64,000 bases of DNA from Collinsella sp. An7. Its GTDB lineage: Bacteria > Actinomycetota > Coriobacteriia > Coriobacteriales > Coriobacteriaceae. The DNA is taken from positions 62,001 to 126,000 of the forward strand of contig NZ_NFHP01000001.1 of assembly GCF_002159335.1 (NCBI RefSeq). Direction: 5' to 3'. This document shows positions 43,778 to 52,447 of the stretch, one piece after another. A program made the position numbers and the translations under genes. The notes below the pieces were generated by a model. That model made no database searches, was not told where the DNA came from, and worked only from the letters and a program-made list of their open reading frames with translations. How positions within the stretch are numbered: the stretch's first letter is position 1; each line of letters begins with the position of its first letter.

Positions 43778-44605
43778 ATGACGCCAACCATCGCCATCAT
43801 CGGCGCGCTCGAGAAGGAAGTTCGCCAGATTTACGCCGAGGTCGAGCACGGCACCGTTACCGAGGAGGTCGGCCTTAAGATCGTCGGCGGCAGCTACCAG
43901 GGCTTTAACCTTGTGGCCACCACGGCGGGCATGGGCACGGTCAACGTTGCCGCGGCAACGCAGCACCTCATCAGCGTCTATGGGGCCAACGCCGTGATTT
44001 TTTCCGGCATCGCGGGCGGGCTCAATCCGGCGCTTCACATCGGCGACATCGTGGTGGGCGCGCGCCTGCGTTACCTCGACACCGACACGCCGCTCATTGC
44101 CGAGTCGGCACCGGGGCTCGAGGAGTTTACCTCGACCGATTACCTTGTTGAGGTTGCCGAGGAGACGCTGACCTCGTGGGGCTTTATCAACGCTGGCCTT
44201 GCCGATGACGAGACCGCGCTTGCCGCCGCGCGCGAGGCCGCCGCGAGCTCGCCCTTCCAGCGCTTCCGCCGTGAGGGGGAGTCTGCCGAACCGGCGCGCT
44301 ATCTTGTAGGGACCATCGCCACCGGCGACCGCTTTGTGACGGGTGCGGAGATGCGCGCCGCTGCCCTCGAGGCCACCCACGCCGACTGCGTGGAGATGGA
44401 GGGTGCTGCCGTGGCGCACATCGCCGCCAAGAACGGCGTGGACTGCCTGGTGCTGCGTGCCATCAGCGACAACTGCGACGAGGCCTACGACGCCCTCAGC
44501 GCGCGTGAGTTCGACCTCGACGAGTACGCCCGCACGGCAAGCTCGCTCACGCTCGCCATCGTGCGGCGCGTGGCGGCGCGCCTCGGCCTCAAGCGCGAGA
44601 TGTAG
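43778..44605 (+). CDS. 5'-methylthioadenosine/S-adenosylhomocysteine nucleosidase
   Basis: MTA/SAH nucleosidase removes adenine from methylthioadenosine and S-adenosylhomocysteine, by-products of SAM use. The 275-residue protein starts TIAIIGALEKEV, has the phosphorylase-fold motifs TTAGMGTVNVAAATQ, VIFSGIAGGLNP and DIVVGARLRYLD, the substrate glutamate in VEMEGAAVAHIA and the catalytic aspartate in LRAISDNCDE. It is about 40 residues longer than E. coli Pfs because of an extra helical stretch in the middle (about 135-170). GAGGAGG precedes the ATG. It is followed after nine bases by engB, so the two are likely one transcript. Confidence 0.92.
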   Translation: MTPTIAIIGALEKEVRQIYAEVEHGTVTEEVGLKIVGGSYQGFNLVATTAGMGTVNVAAATQHLISVYGANAVIFSGIAGGLNPALHIGDIVVGARLRYLDTDTPLIAESAPGLEEFTSTDYLVEVAEETLTSWGFINAGLADDETALAAAREAAASSPFQRFRREGESAEPARYLVGTIATGDRFVTGAEMRAAALEATHADCVEMEGAAVAHIAAKNGVDCLVLRAISDNCDEAYDALSAREFDLDEYARTASSLTLAIVRRVAARLGLKREM

Positions 44606-44614
44606 GGGGAGGCC

Positions 44615-45205
44615 ATGGCAGACACGATCAACTACCAGCTCGCCCACTTTGTGGCGAGCTACGGCGCGGTCTCGCAGATTCCGCCGTCGACCTGCCCCGA
44701 GGTCAGCTTTGTGGGGCGCTCCAACGTGGGCAAGTCGTCCATCATGAACAAGCTCTTTGGGCGCAAGGGCCTCGTCAAGGTGTCGAGCACGCCGGGCAAG
44801 ACCGCCAACATCAACTTTTTTGAGGCGGACGGCGTGCACTTTATCGACCTGCCGGGCTACGGGTTCGCCCGCCGCTCCAAGGCCGAGCGCGAGCGCTGGG
44901 CGCGGCTCATCGGCGACTTTTTTGAGAGCGAGCGCAGCTTTAACCTCGTGGTCTCGCTCGTGGACATCCGCCACGACCCGAGCGCGCTCGACCACCAGAT
45001 GATCGAGTACCTCCAGGAGGGCGGTTTTACCTTTGTGGTGGCGCTCACCAAGGCCGACAAGCTCAGCCGCGGCAAGCGCGCACAGCAGGCGGCGGCCATC
45101 AAGCGGCAGCTCAACGTGCCGGCCGAGGACATCATCGTTACGTCTGCCGAGGACGGCACGGGTATCGCCGACCTCAAGGGCGTCATCGTCGAGCGCTGCC
45201 TGTAG
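44615..45205 (+). CDS. engB: Ribosome biogenesis GTPase EngB (YsxC/YihA)
   Basis: EngB is an essential GTPase for late 50S subunit assembly. The 196 residues contain G1 GRSNVGKSS (about 32-40), the switch STPGKTANINFF, G3 DLPGYGFA, G4 ALTKADK and G5-like VTSAEDGTGI. Length and motif spacing are normal for the family. GGGGGAGG lies before the ATG. The gene is last in its transcript; a CAGCTGCA-TGT-TGCAGCTG hairpin follows at 45262-45280. Confidence 0.96.
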   Translation: MADTINYQLAHFVASYGAVSQIPPSTCPEVSFVGRSNVGKSSIMNKLFGRKGLVKVSSTPGKTANINFFEADGVHFIDLPGYGFARRSKAERERWARLIGDFFESERSFNLVVSLVDIRHDPSALDHQMIEYLQEGGFTFVVALTKADKLSRGKRAQQAAAIKRQLNVPAEDIIVTSAEDGTGIADLKGVIVERCL

Positions 45206-45261
45206 GGCTGCCGGCGGGCGCGATGGGCGGCGGCCGGGCGGGTCCGTGGCCCTGTCGGCGT

Positions 45262-45280
45262 CAGCTGCATGTTGCAGCTG
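45262..45280. other. Small perfect hairpin after engB
   Basis: CAGCTGCA and TGCAGCTG flank a three-base loop. No T-tract follows; it may be part of a terminator or a repeat. Confidence 0.4.
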
Positions 45281-45293
45281 GCTGCCCCGCACT

Positions 45294-45373
45294 GTCGGAT
45301 TCTATCTACTAGAAGGAATAGGTCACTTTTGGACGAGATCATGACCGAAAGATTCTACTAGAAGGAATCCGAC
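45294..45373. repeat. Two TTCTAnTAGAA-nGAAT motifs inside outer inverted repeats
   Basis: CTACTAGAAGGAAT occurs at about 45306-45319 and TTCTACTAGAAGGAAT at 45354-45369. The whole is bounded by GTCGGATTC (45294-45302) and GAATCCGAC (45365-45373). It lies between the convergent ends of engB and ygiQ. Related to the array at 25340-25428. Confidence 0.65.
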
Positions 45374-45505
45374 GGCCACGAGAAGGAGCTCGACAACCGC
45401 GCAGAGGCCGCTGGGGCGAGGCGCGCTACGCCGGTCGGAGCCATGGCCGAACGCTTCTTGTAGACATCGCTAGCGCGCGGTGGGGCGCGATGCGCCAAAG
45501 GGCTG

Positions 45506-47722
45506 TTAGCCGCGGTGGCCGCCGCGGTTGGCCTCGCGGCCTTGGCCTGCTCGGTTGCGACCGGCTGCGTAGGCACCGCGTTTACCGGAGCCGCTGCCAC
45601 CCGCGTTGCCGCGCTTGCCACCGTTGCGGTTGCGGCCCTGCGCATTGTTGCCGCTGCGCCCGCCGCCCTTGCCGGATGCCGCGCCACCGCTCGAGCCGCG
45701 CCCCGACCCTGCGGTCGCGCCGCGTCCACCGCCCACGCCGCCGGCGTGCTTGCCGCTCTTGACCCCATGCGGGCGCACCGGCCGGATAAGGCATTTGGGC
45801 CCGTAGCCAATCAGGTCCGTGCGGCCCGCACGCTCGAGCGCCTCGCGCACCAGGTCGTAGTTCTCGGGCTTGCGGTACTGAATGAGCGCGCGCTGTAGCG
45901 CCTTTTCGTGCGGCGACCTCGGCACATAGACGGGCTTCATGGTGCGCGGGTCCACGCCCGTGTAGTACATGGCGGTCGACATGGTCGACGGCGTGGGGTA
46001 GAAGTCCTGCACCTGCTCGGGCATGTAGCCCATGTCGCGTACGTACTCGGCAAGCTCCACTGCCTCTTTGAGGGTGGAGCCGGGGTGGCTCGACATAAGG
46101 TAGGGCACGAGGTACTGCTTCTTGCCGAACTCCCGATTGACCTCTCGGTACTTGGCCACAAAGCGGTCGTACACCGCGCGGCTCGGTTTGCCCATCACGC
46201 TGAGCACCGCGTCCGAGACGTGCTCGGGGGCCACCTTGAGCTGGCCCGACACGTGGTGCGCGCAGAGCTCGCGGATAAACGTGTCGTCCGGGTCGGCGAG
46301 GGCGTAGTCAAACCGGATGCCGCTCCGCACAAAGACCTTCTTTACGCCCGGCAGCTCGCGGAGCTCGCGCAAGAGGGCGACGTAGTCGGCGTGGCTCACC
46401 TTCATGCTGCGGCAGACCTTGGGCCAGAGACAGCGTTTGCGCAGGCAAGCGCCGTGTTCGAGCTGGCGCGCGCATGCGGGCGCGCGGAAGTTGGCCGTGG
46501 GGCCGCCCACGTCGTTGATGTAGCCCTTAAAGTCGGGCTCCGCGGTGATCTTGCGCGCCTCGGCGAGCAGCGACTCGTGGCTGCGTGCCTGCACGATGCG
46601 CCCCTGGTGAAAGGTCAGCGCGCAGAACGAGCATTCGCCAAAGCACCCGCGGTTTGAGATGAGCGACATCTTGACCTCGGCGAGGGCGGGCACGCCGCCG
46701 GCCGGTTCGTAATCGGGGTGGTAGGTGCGCGTGTAGGGGAGGTCGTAGGCCTGGTCAAACTCCTCGGTGGTCAGCGGGCGCGCAGGCGGGTTCTGCACCA
46801 CGTAGACGCCGTGCGGGTAGGGCTCCACCAGGCGCCCGCCGCGGATGGGGTCCATGTTCTCGTACTGGATGTTAAAGCTCCGCGCGTAGGCGAGCCGGTC
46901 GGCCTCGAGTTCGTCCCAGCTGGGCAGGAGCGTGTAGTCGTAGACCTCGTCGAGCGAGCGGGTGCGATAGACCGTGCCGTTAATGTAGGTGAGCTGCTCC
47001 ACGGGGAGCCCGGCGGCCAGACTGTCGGCGATCTCTACGATGGAGCGCTCGCCCATGCCGTAGGAGATGAGGTCGGCGCCCGAGTCGAGCAGGATCGAGC
47101 GCTTGAGCTTGTCCGACCAGTAGTCGTAGTGGGCAAGGCGGCGGAGCGACGCCTCGATACCGCCGAGGATGATGGGCGTTTCTTTGTAGGTGCGACGGAT
47201 GAGATTGCCATAGACTACAGCGGCGTGGTCGGGGCGGTGTCCGGCCTCCCCGCCGGGGGTGTAGGCGTCGGTGCGGCGGCGGTGCTTGCTCACGCTGTAG
47301 TGGTTCACCATGGAGTCCATGTTGCCGGCCGAGACGAGAAAGGCGAGGCGCGGCTCGCCGAGCACCGTGACGCTTGCGGGGTCGCGCCAGTCGGGCTGGG
47401 CGATGACGCCCACGCGGTAGCCGTGCGCCTCGAGAAGCCGCACGATGATGGCCGTGCCAAAGCTGGGATGGTCCACGTAGGCATCGCCCGAGACGTAGAC
47501 AAAGTCGCACTGCTCCCAGTCGCGCTCCTGCATGTCGGCGCGGGTGGTCGGGGGAAAGTCCGCCCGGGTAAAGCCGAGCGCCGTGGGCCCGGTGGGGTCG
47601 AGCTTGGGGCGGGCGGGGGTGTTGCCGGGCTTGGCGCCGCCGGCGGGGCGGGTTGAGTTGGATTTGCCGCCAGAACGCTCGGACTTGGACTTATGCGGGG
47701 TGGTGCGGTTGTGGTGCGACAT
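45506..47722 (-). CDS. YgiQ family radical SAM protein
   Basis: A 738-residue protein of the YgiQ/UPF0313 family, radical SAM enzymes of unknown function. An N-terminal region starts with a short basic, disordered segment, then LDPTGPTALGFTRADFPPTT and the family motif CDFVYVSGDAYVDHPSFG. The radical SAM cluster motif is CFGECSFCAL (near residue 365); an additional CARQLEHGACLRKRCLWPKVC cysteine cluster follows and may bind iron-sulfur. The last 70 residues are Gly/Arg/Ser/Asn-rich, resembling an RGG-type RNA-binding tail. GGGAG precedes the ATG at 47722. Confidence 0.92.
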   Translation of the reverse strand: MSHHNRTTPHKSKSERSGGKSNSTRPAGGAKPGNTPARPKLDPTGPTALGFTRADFPPTTRADMQERDWEQCDFVYVSGDAYVDHPSFGTAIIVRLLEAHGYRVGVIAQPDWRDPASVTVLGEPRLAFLVSAGNMDSMVNHYSVSKHRRRTDAYTPGGEAGHRPDHAAVVYGNLIRRTYKETPIILGGIEASLRRLAHYDYWSDKLKRSILLDSGADLISYGMGERSIVEIADSLAAGLPVEQLTYINGTVYRTRSLDEVYDYTLLPSWDELEADRLAYARSFNIQYENMDPIRGGRLVEPYPHGVYVVQNPPARPLTTEEFDQAYDLPYTRTYHPDYEPAGGVPALAEVKMSLISNRGCFGECSFCALTFHQGRIVQARSHESLLAEARKITAEPDFKGYINDVGGPTANFRAPACARQLEHGACLRKRCLWPKVCRSMKVSHADYVALLRELRELPGVKKVFVRSGIRFDYALADPDDTFIRELCAHHVSGQLKVAPEHVSDAVLSVMGKPSRAVYDRFVAKYREVNREFGKKQYLVPYLMSSHPGSTLKEAVELAEYVRDMGYMPEQVQDFYPTPSTMSTAMYYTGVDPRTMKPVYVPRSPHEKALQRALIQYRKPENYDLVREALERAGRTDLIGYGPKCLIRPVRPHGVKSGKHAGGVGGGRGATAGSGRGSSGGAASGKGGGRSGNNAQGRNRNGGKRGNAGGSGSGKRGAYAAGRNRAGQGREANRGGHRG

Positions 47723-47825
47723 GGGTGCGGCTCCCGGTTCGGTCGAAGGTGCCCTCATCCTAGCATGTCGGGCTGCGACCAAGCGGTTTTGCCGCTCAGG
47801 CGCGTGAGGCGTACGCTAAAAACGT

Positions 47826-47883
47826 CGTTCACTCACCTGTTGTGCACTTTTTGCCGCGATTCCGCCGTTTAGCTGAGTGAACG
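47826..47883. repeat. Inverted repeat CGTTCACTCA / TGAGTGAACG
   Basis: Ten-base perfect arms (47826-47835 and 47874-47883) flank a 38-base centre, also 58 bp overall. It lies upstream of ygiQ and next to the family A palindrome; it could be an operator for ygiQ or another palindromic element. Confidence 0.5.
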
Positions 47884-47905
47884 GAAAAATCGCCCTCCCG
47901 GCCAT

Positions 47906-47963
47906 GTGACCGTGGGGACAGGTTATTTTGCCACGTGACAAAATAACCTGTCCCCACGGTCAC
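47906..47963. repeat. 58-bp near-perfect palindrome, family A copy 2
   Basis: Arms of 29 bases meeting at CACGTG, with one mismatch. Contains GTGGGGACAGGTTATTTTG and its complement. Same length and layout as the copy at 3400-3457. It ends two bases before the thrB stop codon. Confidence 0.9.
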
Positions 47964-47964
47964 G

Positions 47965-48846
47965 CTAGAGGTATTCAATCTGGGCGCCCTCGGTATCACA
48001 GGTGAGGATGTGCGTCTCGCAAGACGGGAACTGCTCGCGCAGGCGTACCTGCAAGAACTTGGCCACGATGGTGTCGTCGGTCACGGCCATGAGGGTCGAG
48101 CCCGAGCCCGAGATCCAGAGCGTCTTGGCCCCGCCGGCAAGGCAGGTGGTGCGGATGGCATCGTAGTCGGGGATGAGCTCGCGACGGTACGGCTCCTGCA
48201 GGCGGTCGTCGTTGGCAGCGGCGATGAGGTCGAGGTTGCCCGTCTCGAGCCCGCGGGTGAGCCCGGCGATGCGTCCCATTTGCCACACCGCCGTGGAGAG
48301 CGGCACCTCCTGTGGCACGACCTTGCGCGCCTCGGACGTATGCACCTCGTAGGGCGGGATGACGGTAATGAAGCGCAGACGGGGCGACACGTCGTAGCGC
48401 AGGCAGCGCGGCAGCTCGCCTTCGGGGGTGAAGGAGCAGACCGCCGCGCCCAAGATGGCTGGGGCAACGTTATCGGGGTGCCCCTCCAGCGCGGTGGCGA
48501 GCGCGACAAGCTCCTCGCGGGTGATGGTGTGGCCGGTGAGCGCGGCGGCCCCCATGATGCCAGCAACCACTAGGGTAGAGCTCGAGCCGAGGCCGCGTGC
48601 GACGGGCACCTCGGTCTGGATATCGATCGAGACGGGGAAGCTCTCCTCGCCCCACGCCCGGAGCGCGTATACAAAGGCCTGGTAGACCATGTTATCGGCG
48701 TTGCGGAACTCCTCAGGGCAGCCGGTGATGGTGAGTGTATCGGCGCGGTCCATCTGAATCTGCGCATAGAGCGAGACCGCCATGCCCAGCGTGTCGTAGC
48801 CGATACCGAGGTTCGCGCTGGTAGCGGGAACAGTGATGCGAATCAT
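47965..48846 (-). CDS. thrB: Homoserine kinase
   Basis: Homoserine kinase phosphorylates L-homoserine for threonine synthesis. The 293-residue GHMP kinase starts RITVPATSANLGIGYDTLG, contains the ATP-binding motif PVARGLGSSSTLVVAG (P-x3-GLGSS) and the C-terminal motif WISGSGSTLMAV. Length is normal. AAAGGA lies before the ATG. It is downstream of thrC on the same strand but separated by two long palindromes and a terminator-like element of 430 bp, so co-transcription with thrC is uncertain. Confidence 0.95.
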   Translation of the reverse strand: MIRITVPATSANLGIGYDTLGMAVSLYAQIQMDRADTLTITGCPEEFRNADNMVYQAFVYALRAWGEESFPVSIDIQTEVPVARGLGSSSTLVVAGIMGAAALTGHTITREELVALATALEGHPDNVAPAILGAAVCSFTPEGELPRCLRYDVSPRLRFITVIPPYEVHTSEARKVVPQEVPLSTAVWQMGRIAGLTRGLETGNLDLIAAANDDRLQEPYRRELIPDYDAIRTTCLAGGAKTLWISGSGSTLMAVTDDTIVAKFLQVRLREQFPSCETHILTCDTEGAQIEYL

Positions 48847-48869
48847 GCTCTAGGTCCTTTCTCCTCATC

Positions 48870-48983
48870 GGGCCGGGCGCATGGCTTGCTCGGCACTTCG
48901 GACAGTCCTGGGCTCGCGCGAAGGCGCCACAGGCGCCTTCGGCTCGTGCAGAACTCGTGCCGAGCAAACCATGCGTCCGGCCC
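48870..48983. repeat. Long palindrome upstream of thrB, family D copy 2
   Basis: 27-base arms (48870-48896 and 48957-48983) pair fully if two G-U type pairs are allowed. The 60-base centre, reversed, aligns closely with that of the next element at 49138, including AGGACTGTCCGAA and AGGCGCC-n-GTGGCGCCT. Confidence 0.88.
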
Positions 48984-49021
48984 TACGGCAACATACTCGA
49001 CACGCGTGAACCCCGTATCTT

Positions 49022-49090
49022 AAAAAAAGAAAAGATGTTGCACTGTTACCTGTTGCAGGTGCGGCAACCCTGCAACATCTTTCTCTTTTC
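49022..49090 (-). terminator. Terminator or attenuator between thrC and thrB
   Basis: On the minus strand AAAGATGTTGCA pairs with TGCAACATCTTT followed by TCTTTTTTTA, a good intrinsic terminator for thrC. An alternative inner stem (TGTTGCAGG with CCTGCAACA) uses the same left arm and would exclude the terminator, so switching is conceivable. The plus strand is also T-rich on its 3' side. Confidence 0.65.
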
Positions 49091-49137
49091 TCAGCCAGCG
49101 GCGACAAGGCTCATCGGGGAATCCGTACTCCGTGCAC

Positions 49138-49259
49138 GCGTCGCGCCGACCCCGCCTTCGTCCGCCGCGAGTTCCGCAGCGAACGGGAGGCGCCAGTGGC
49201 GCCTCCCGCCGAGCGAGGACTGTCCGAAGCGCCGGATGAAGGCGGGGCCGGCGCGACGC
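49138..49259. repeat. Long palindrome after thrC, family D copy 3
   Basis: 27-base arms (49138-49164 and 49233-49259) pair except for two wobble positions. The arms differ from those of the copies at 15166, 48870 and 53487, while the centre is conserved. It starts 16 bases after the thrC stop. Confidence 0.88.
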
Positions 49260-49274
49260 TCAACAGCCCATGAG

Positions 49275-50828
49275 CTACAGCTTCTCGCAAGCCTCCTCGA
49301 CGAAGCTCCCCATGCTCTCGATGTCCACGGTTGTCGCATGGCGCACCGTTGCCGTCTCGAGCGCCGTGAGCTGCGCCGGGGCGGTCGTGCCGGTGGCCTC
49401 CTCCAGCGTGCGCAGGCAGTCGAAGTCGTCGGCCGGCACCTCAAGGCCAATCGCCTCGGCCACCGCGCGCGGGAACTTGTAGGGGCTCGCCGTGGAGAGC
49501 AGCACGCGCGCCGCGGCGCCCTCGGCAGGCGCAAGCTCCTCGAGCACGTGGTAGCCGCAGGCGGTGTGCGGGTCGATGAGGTAGCCGTGGTCGCGCCAGC
49601 AGTCGGCAATAGCCTCGGCAACCTGGTCCTCGTCCGCCCAGCCGCAGGCAAAGACCTCGCGGATGCGTCCGAGCAGCTCGGGACCCACCTCAAAGTGGCC
49701 GGTCTCGGCAAGGTCGGCCATAAGGCGCGCTATGAGCTCGCAGTCGCCACCCGAGAGGTAGTAGAGCATGCGCTCGAGGTTTGACGAGATGAGGATGTCC
49801 ATGCTCGGCGAGGTGGTGGTAAAGAACGGTCGGTTGCGGTCGTACACGCCCGTGGTGAGGAAGTCGTAGAGCACGTTGTTCTTGTCGCTCGCCACCACGA
49901 GGCGCGCCACGGGGAGTCCCAGGAGCTTGGCGTAGTAGCCGGCGAGCACGTCGCCGAAGTTGCCGGTGGGCACGCAGAACTCAACCGCCTCGCCGGCCTC
50001 GATGGCGCCGGCGCGCAGAAGCTGGGCATACGCGGCAAAGTAGTAGACGACCTGCGGCACGAGGCGTCCGACGTTGATGGAGTTGGCGCTGCTGAGCACA
50101 ATGCCCTGCGCGGCCAGGCGCTCGGCGAGCTCGCGGTCGGCAAAGATGCTCTTGACGGCGCTTTGCGCGTCGTCAAAGTTTCCGCGCACGGCCGCCACGC
50201 TCACGTTGGAGCCCTCTTGCGTGGTCATCTGGAGCTCCTGCACGCGGCTCACTTTGCCCTCGGGGTAGAAGACGGTGATGCCCGTGCCCGGGGCGTCGGC
50301 AAAGCCGGCGAGGGCCGCCTTGCCCGTATCGCCCGAGGTGGCCGTGACGATCATGATGCGCTCGGTCGGGACGTCCTTCGAGCCCGTGGCAGCGCCCGCG
50401 CCCGCACCGCTTGTCCGCGCCATAAGGCGCGGCAGCATCTGGAGCGCGACGTCCTTAAAGGCGCTCGTCGGCCCGTGGAAGAGCTCCAGCACGTAGCAGC
50501 CCGCGAGCGACCCGGCGTCCTCGGCCCCCGCGCCCCCGCGCTCCCTAAGCGCCACAAGCGGCGTGACCTCGTCGCTCGCAAAGGTGCCGCTATAGGCCTC
50601 GTCCACGCAGGCGGCGATCTCGTCGGGCGTGTAATCAGGTAGTAACAAACCGAGCACCGCACGGGCAATCTGGGCGTACGACATCTCGGCAAGGCCCGTT
50701 ACGTCGAGTTTTTCTGCGCCCAGCGCGTCCGAGACAAAGAGCCCCCCGTCTGGCGCAAGCCCCTGACGGATGGCTGCCTTTGCCGAGCACGCCTGCGCGC
50801 GCGAACGTGTGCTATGGTACAAACTCAT
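49275..50828 (-). CDS. thrC: Threonine synthase
   Basis: Threonine synthase is the pyridoxal-phosphate enzyme that turns O-phosphohomoserine into threonine. The 517-residue protein begins like class II threonine synthases (YHSTRS, QGLAPDGGLFVSD) and carries the cofactor lysine in FHGPTSAFKDVALQ (Lys125), then SGDTGKAALAGF, a phosphate-binding type loop, and VPTGNFGDVLAGYYAKLLGL. AAGGAG lies eight bases before the ATG. It is divergent from lysC, with only 114 bp between, so the two promoters share this space. No leader peptide or T-box is visible in it. Confidence 0.95.
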   Translation of the reverse strand: MSLYHSTRSRAQACSAKAAIRQGLAPDGGLFVSDALGAEKLDVTGLAEMSYAQIARAVLGLLLPDYTPDEIAACVDEAYSGTFASDEVTPLVALRERGGAGAEDAGSLAGCYVLELFHGPTSAFKDVALQMLPRLMARTSGAGAGAATGSKDVPTERIMIVTATSGDTGKAALAGFADAPGTGITVFYPEGKVSRVQELQMTTQEGSNVSVAAVRGNFDDAQSAVKSIFADRELAERLAAQGIVLSSANSINVGRLVPQVVYYFAAYAQLLRAGAIEAGEAVEFCVPTGNFGDVLAGYYAKLLGLPVARLVVASDKNNVLYDFLTTGVYDRNRPFFTTTSPSMDILISSNLERMLYYLSGGDCELIARLMADLAETGHFEVGPELLGRIREVFACGWADEDQVAEAIADCWRDHGYLIDPHTACGYHVLEELAPAEGAAARVLLSTASPYKFPRAVAEAIGLEVPADDFDCLRTLEEATGTTAPAQLTALETATVRHATTVDIESMGSFVEEACEKL

Positions 50829-50942
50829 ATCGGTAGCTCCTTAAATGCCCGGCCGGCGGCATCGGCGACGGTACGTTGGGCCCATGGTATCAGAGCCTCC
50901 GCAGCAGCACGTGTCGCGCCCGGGAAAGGTAACCGCTTCGTC

Positions 50943-52325
50943 ATGATAAAGATCGCAAAGTTCGGCGGCTCATCGGTGGCCGATGCCGACCACTTCCGCA
51001 AGATCCGCTTCATCGTGGAGGCCGACCCCGCCCGCCGCTTTATCGTGGTGTCGGCGTGCGGCCGCCGCTTTTCGGGAGATGCCAAGGTCACCGACCTGCT
51101 CTACCTCGTGGCCGCCCACGTGCGCTACCGCGTTTCGTGTGACGACCTGCTCGCCGATATCGGCCAGCGCTACTTCGATATCGCCGACGAGCTCGGCCTC
51201 AGCTACCCCATCCGCGAGGAGTTTGCCGCGTTTGCCGAGAAGGCCAAGGCGGGCCTCTTCTCTACTGCCGAGCTGGTGAGCCGCGGCGAGTACTTTACCG
51301 CCCAGCTTATGGCCGAGTGGCTGGGGCTGCCCTTCCTCGATGCGGCCGACGTGGTGGCCTTCCATCACGATGGCACGCTCTCCATGCGCCGCACCCACGA
51401 GCTCATCCAGGAGCGTGGGATCCCGGGCGGCTTTGTGATGCCCGGCTTCTACGGCGCCACGCGCGAGGGGCAGGTCAAGCTGCTCGATCGCGGCGGCGGC
51501 GACATCTCGGGCTCCATCCTCGCCAAGTGCCTCGACGCCGACCTCTACGAAAACTGGACGGACGTCTCGGGTTTTCTCTCGGCCGACCCGCACATCGTGG
51601 AGAACCCGCAGCCCATCAGCCGCATCACCTACGCCGAGCTGCGCGAGCTTTCGTACATGGGCGCGAGCGTGCTGCACGAGGAGGCGGTCTTCCCCGTTAT
51701 GGAGGCCGGGATTCCCATCGCCGTGCGCAACACCAACCGCCCCGAGGACGCGGGCACCATCATCTCCGACCGCGAGGACTACGTGGAGGATGAGCCCATC
51801 ATCACGGGCATCACGGGCAAGCGCAACTTCGTGGCCGTGCACGTCCAGAAGGACCACATGTCCAACGAGGTGGGCATCGTGCGGCGGGTGCTCTCGGTCT
51901 TCGAGCGCTACCGCGTGTCGGTGGAGCACATCCCCTCGGGCATCGACTCGTTTGCCGTGGTGGTGCAGGGGGCGGACGTCAAAGACGCCATCTGGTCGAT
52001 CGTGGCCGACATCAAGAGCGAGGTCAACGTCGACAGCATCAAGGTCGTGGACGACCTGGCGCTCATCTCTACGGTGGGCCGCAACATGATCGGTCGGCCG
52101 GGCATCTCGGGCCAGCTCTTTGCGGCGCTCGGCAGCGAGGGCATCTCGATCCGCATGATCGCCCAGGGCTCGGACGAGATCAACATCATCGTGGGCGTGC
52201 GCGACGTGGACTTTGAGCGGGCCATCCGCGCGATCTACCGGGCGTTCTCTGACGGTGACCACCTACTGGAGCTCAAGGACCTCAAGAAGGCCGAGGAGGA
52301 CGCGCGCCCGCGCGTGGAGGAGTAG
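50943..52325 (+). CDS. lysC: Aspartate kinase
   Basis: Aspartate kinase catalyses the first step towards lysine, methionine and threonine. The 460-residue monofunctional enzyme starts IKIAKFGGSSVADADHFRKI, has the substrate region PGFYGATREGQVKLLDRGGG and SYMGASVLHEEAV, and two ACT regulatory domains at about 305-460 (DHMSNEVGIVRRVLSVFER, then ISIRMIAQGSDEINIIVGV), so feedback inhibition by lysine or threonine is expected. The start at 50943 is chosen by homology; the ribosome-binding site is weak and distant (AAAGG, 13 bases). asd follows after 122 bp. Confidence 0.94.
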   Translation: MIKIAKFGGSSVADADHFRKIRFIVEADPARRFIVVSACGRRFSGDAKVTDLLYLVAAHVRYRVSCDDLLADIGQRYFDIADELGLSYPIREEFAAFAEKAKAGLFSTAELVSRGEYFTAQLMAEWLGLPFLDAADVVAFHHDGTLSMRRTHELIQERGIPGGFVMPGFYGATREGQVKLLDRGGGDISGSILAKCLDADLYENWTDVSGFLSADPHIVENPQPISRITYAELRELSYMGASVLHEEAVFPVMEAGIPIAVRNTNRPEDAGTIISDREDYVEDEPIITGITGKRNFVAVHVQKDHMSNEVGIVRRVLSVFERYRVSVEHIPSGIDSFAVVVQGADVKDAIWSIVADIKSEVNVDSIKVVDDLALISTVGRNMIGRPGISGQLFAALGSEGISIRMIAQGSDEINIIVGVRDVDFERAIRAIYRAFSDGDHLLELKDLKKAEEDARPRVEE

Positions 52326-52447
52326 CGCACCCGGCGTCGAGCCGAGGCGCTGGCAAGGGTGCGCAGGTGGGGGAGCGGCTGCTGCGCGCAGGCCCCGCCA
52401 ACAAGTGCGAACGCGGGCCCGGCGCCCGCCGATGGGAGGTACGTGCC

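Noticed and set aside
50829-50942. A T-box or threonine attenuator in front of thrC
   Set aside because: The gap is only 114 bp and shows neither a specifier loop nor a T-box consensus nor a terminator.
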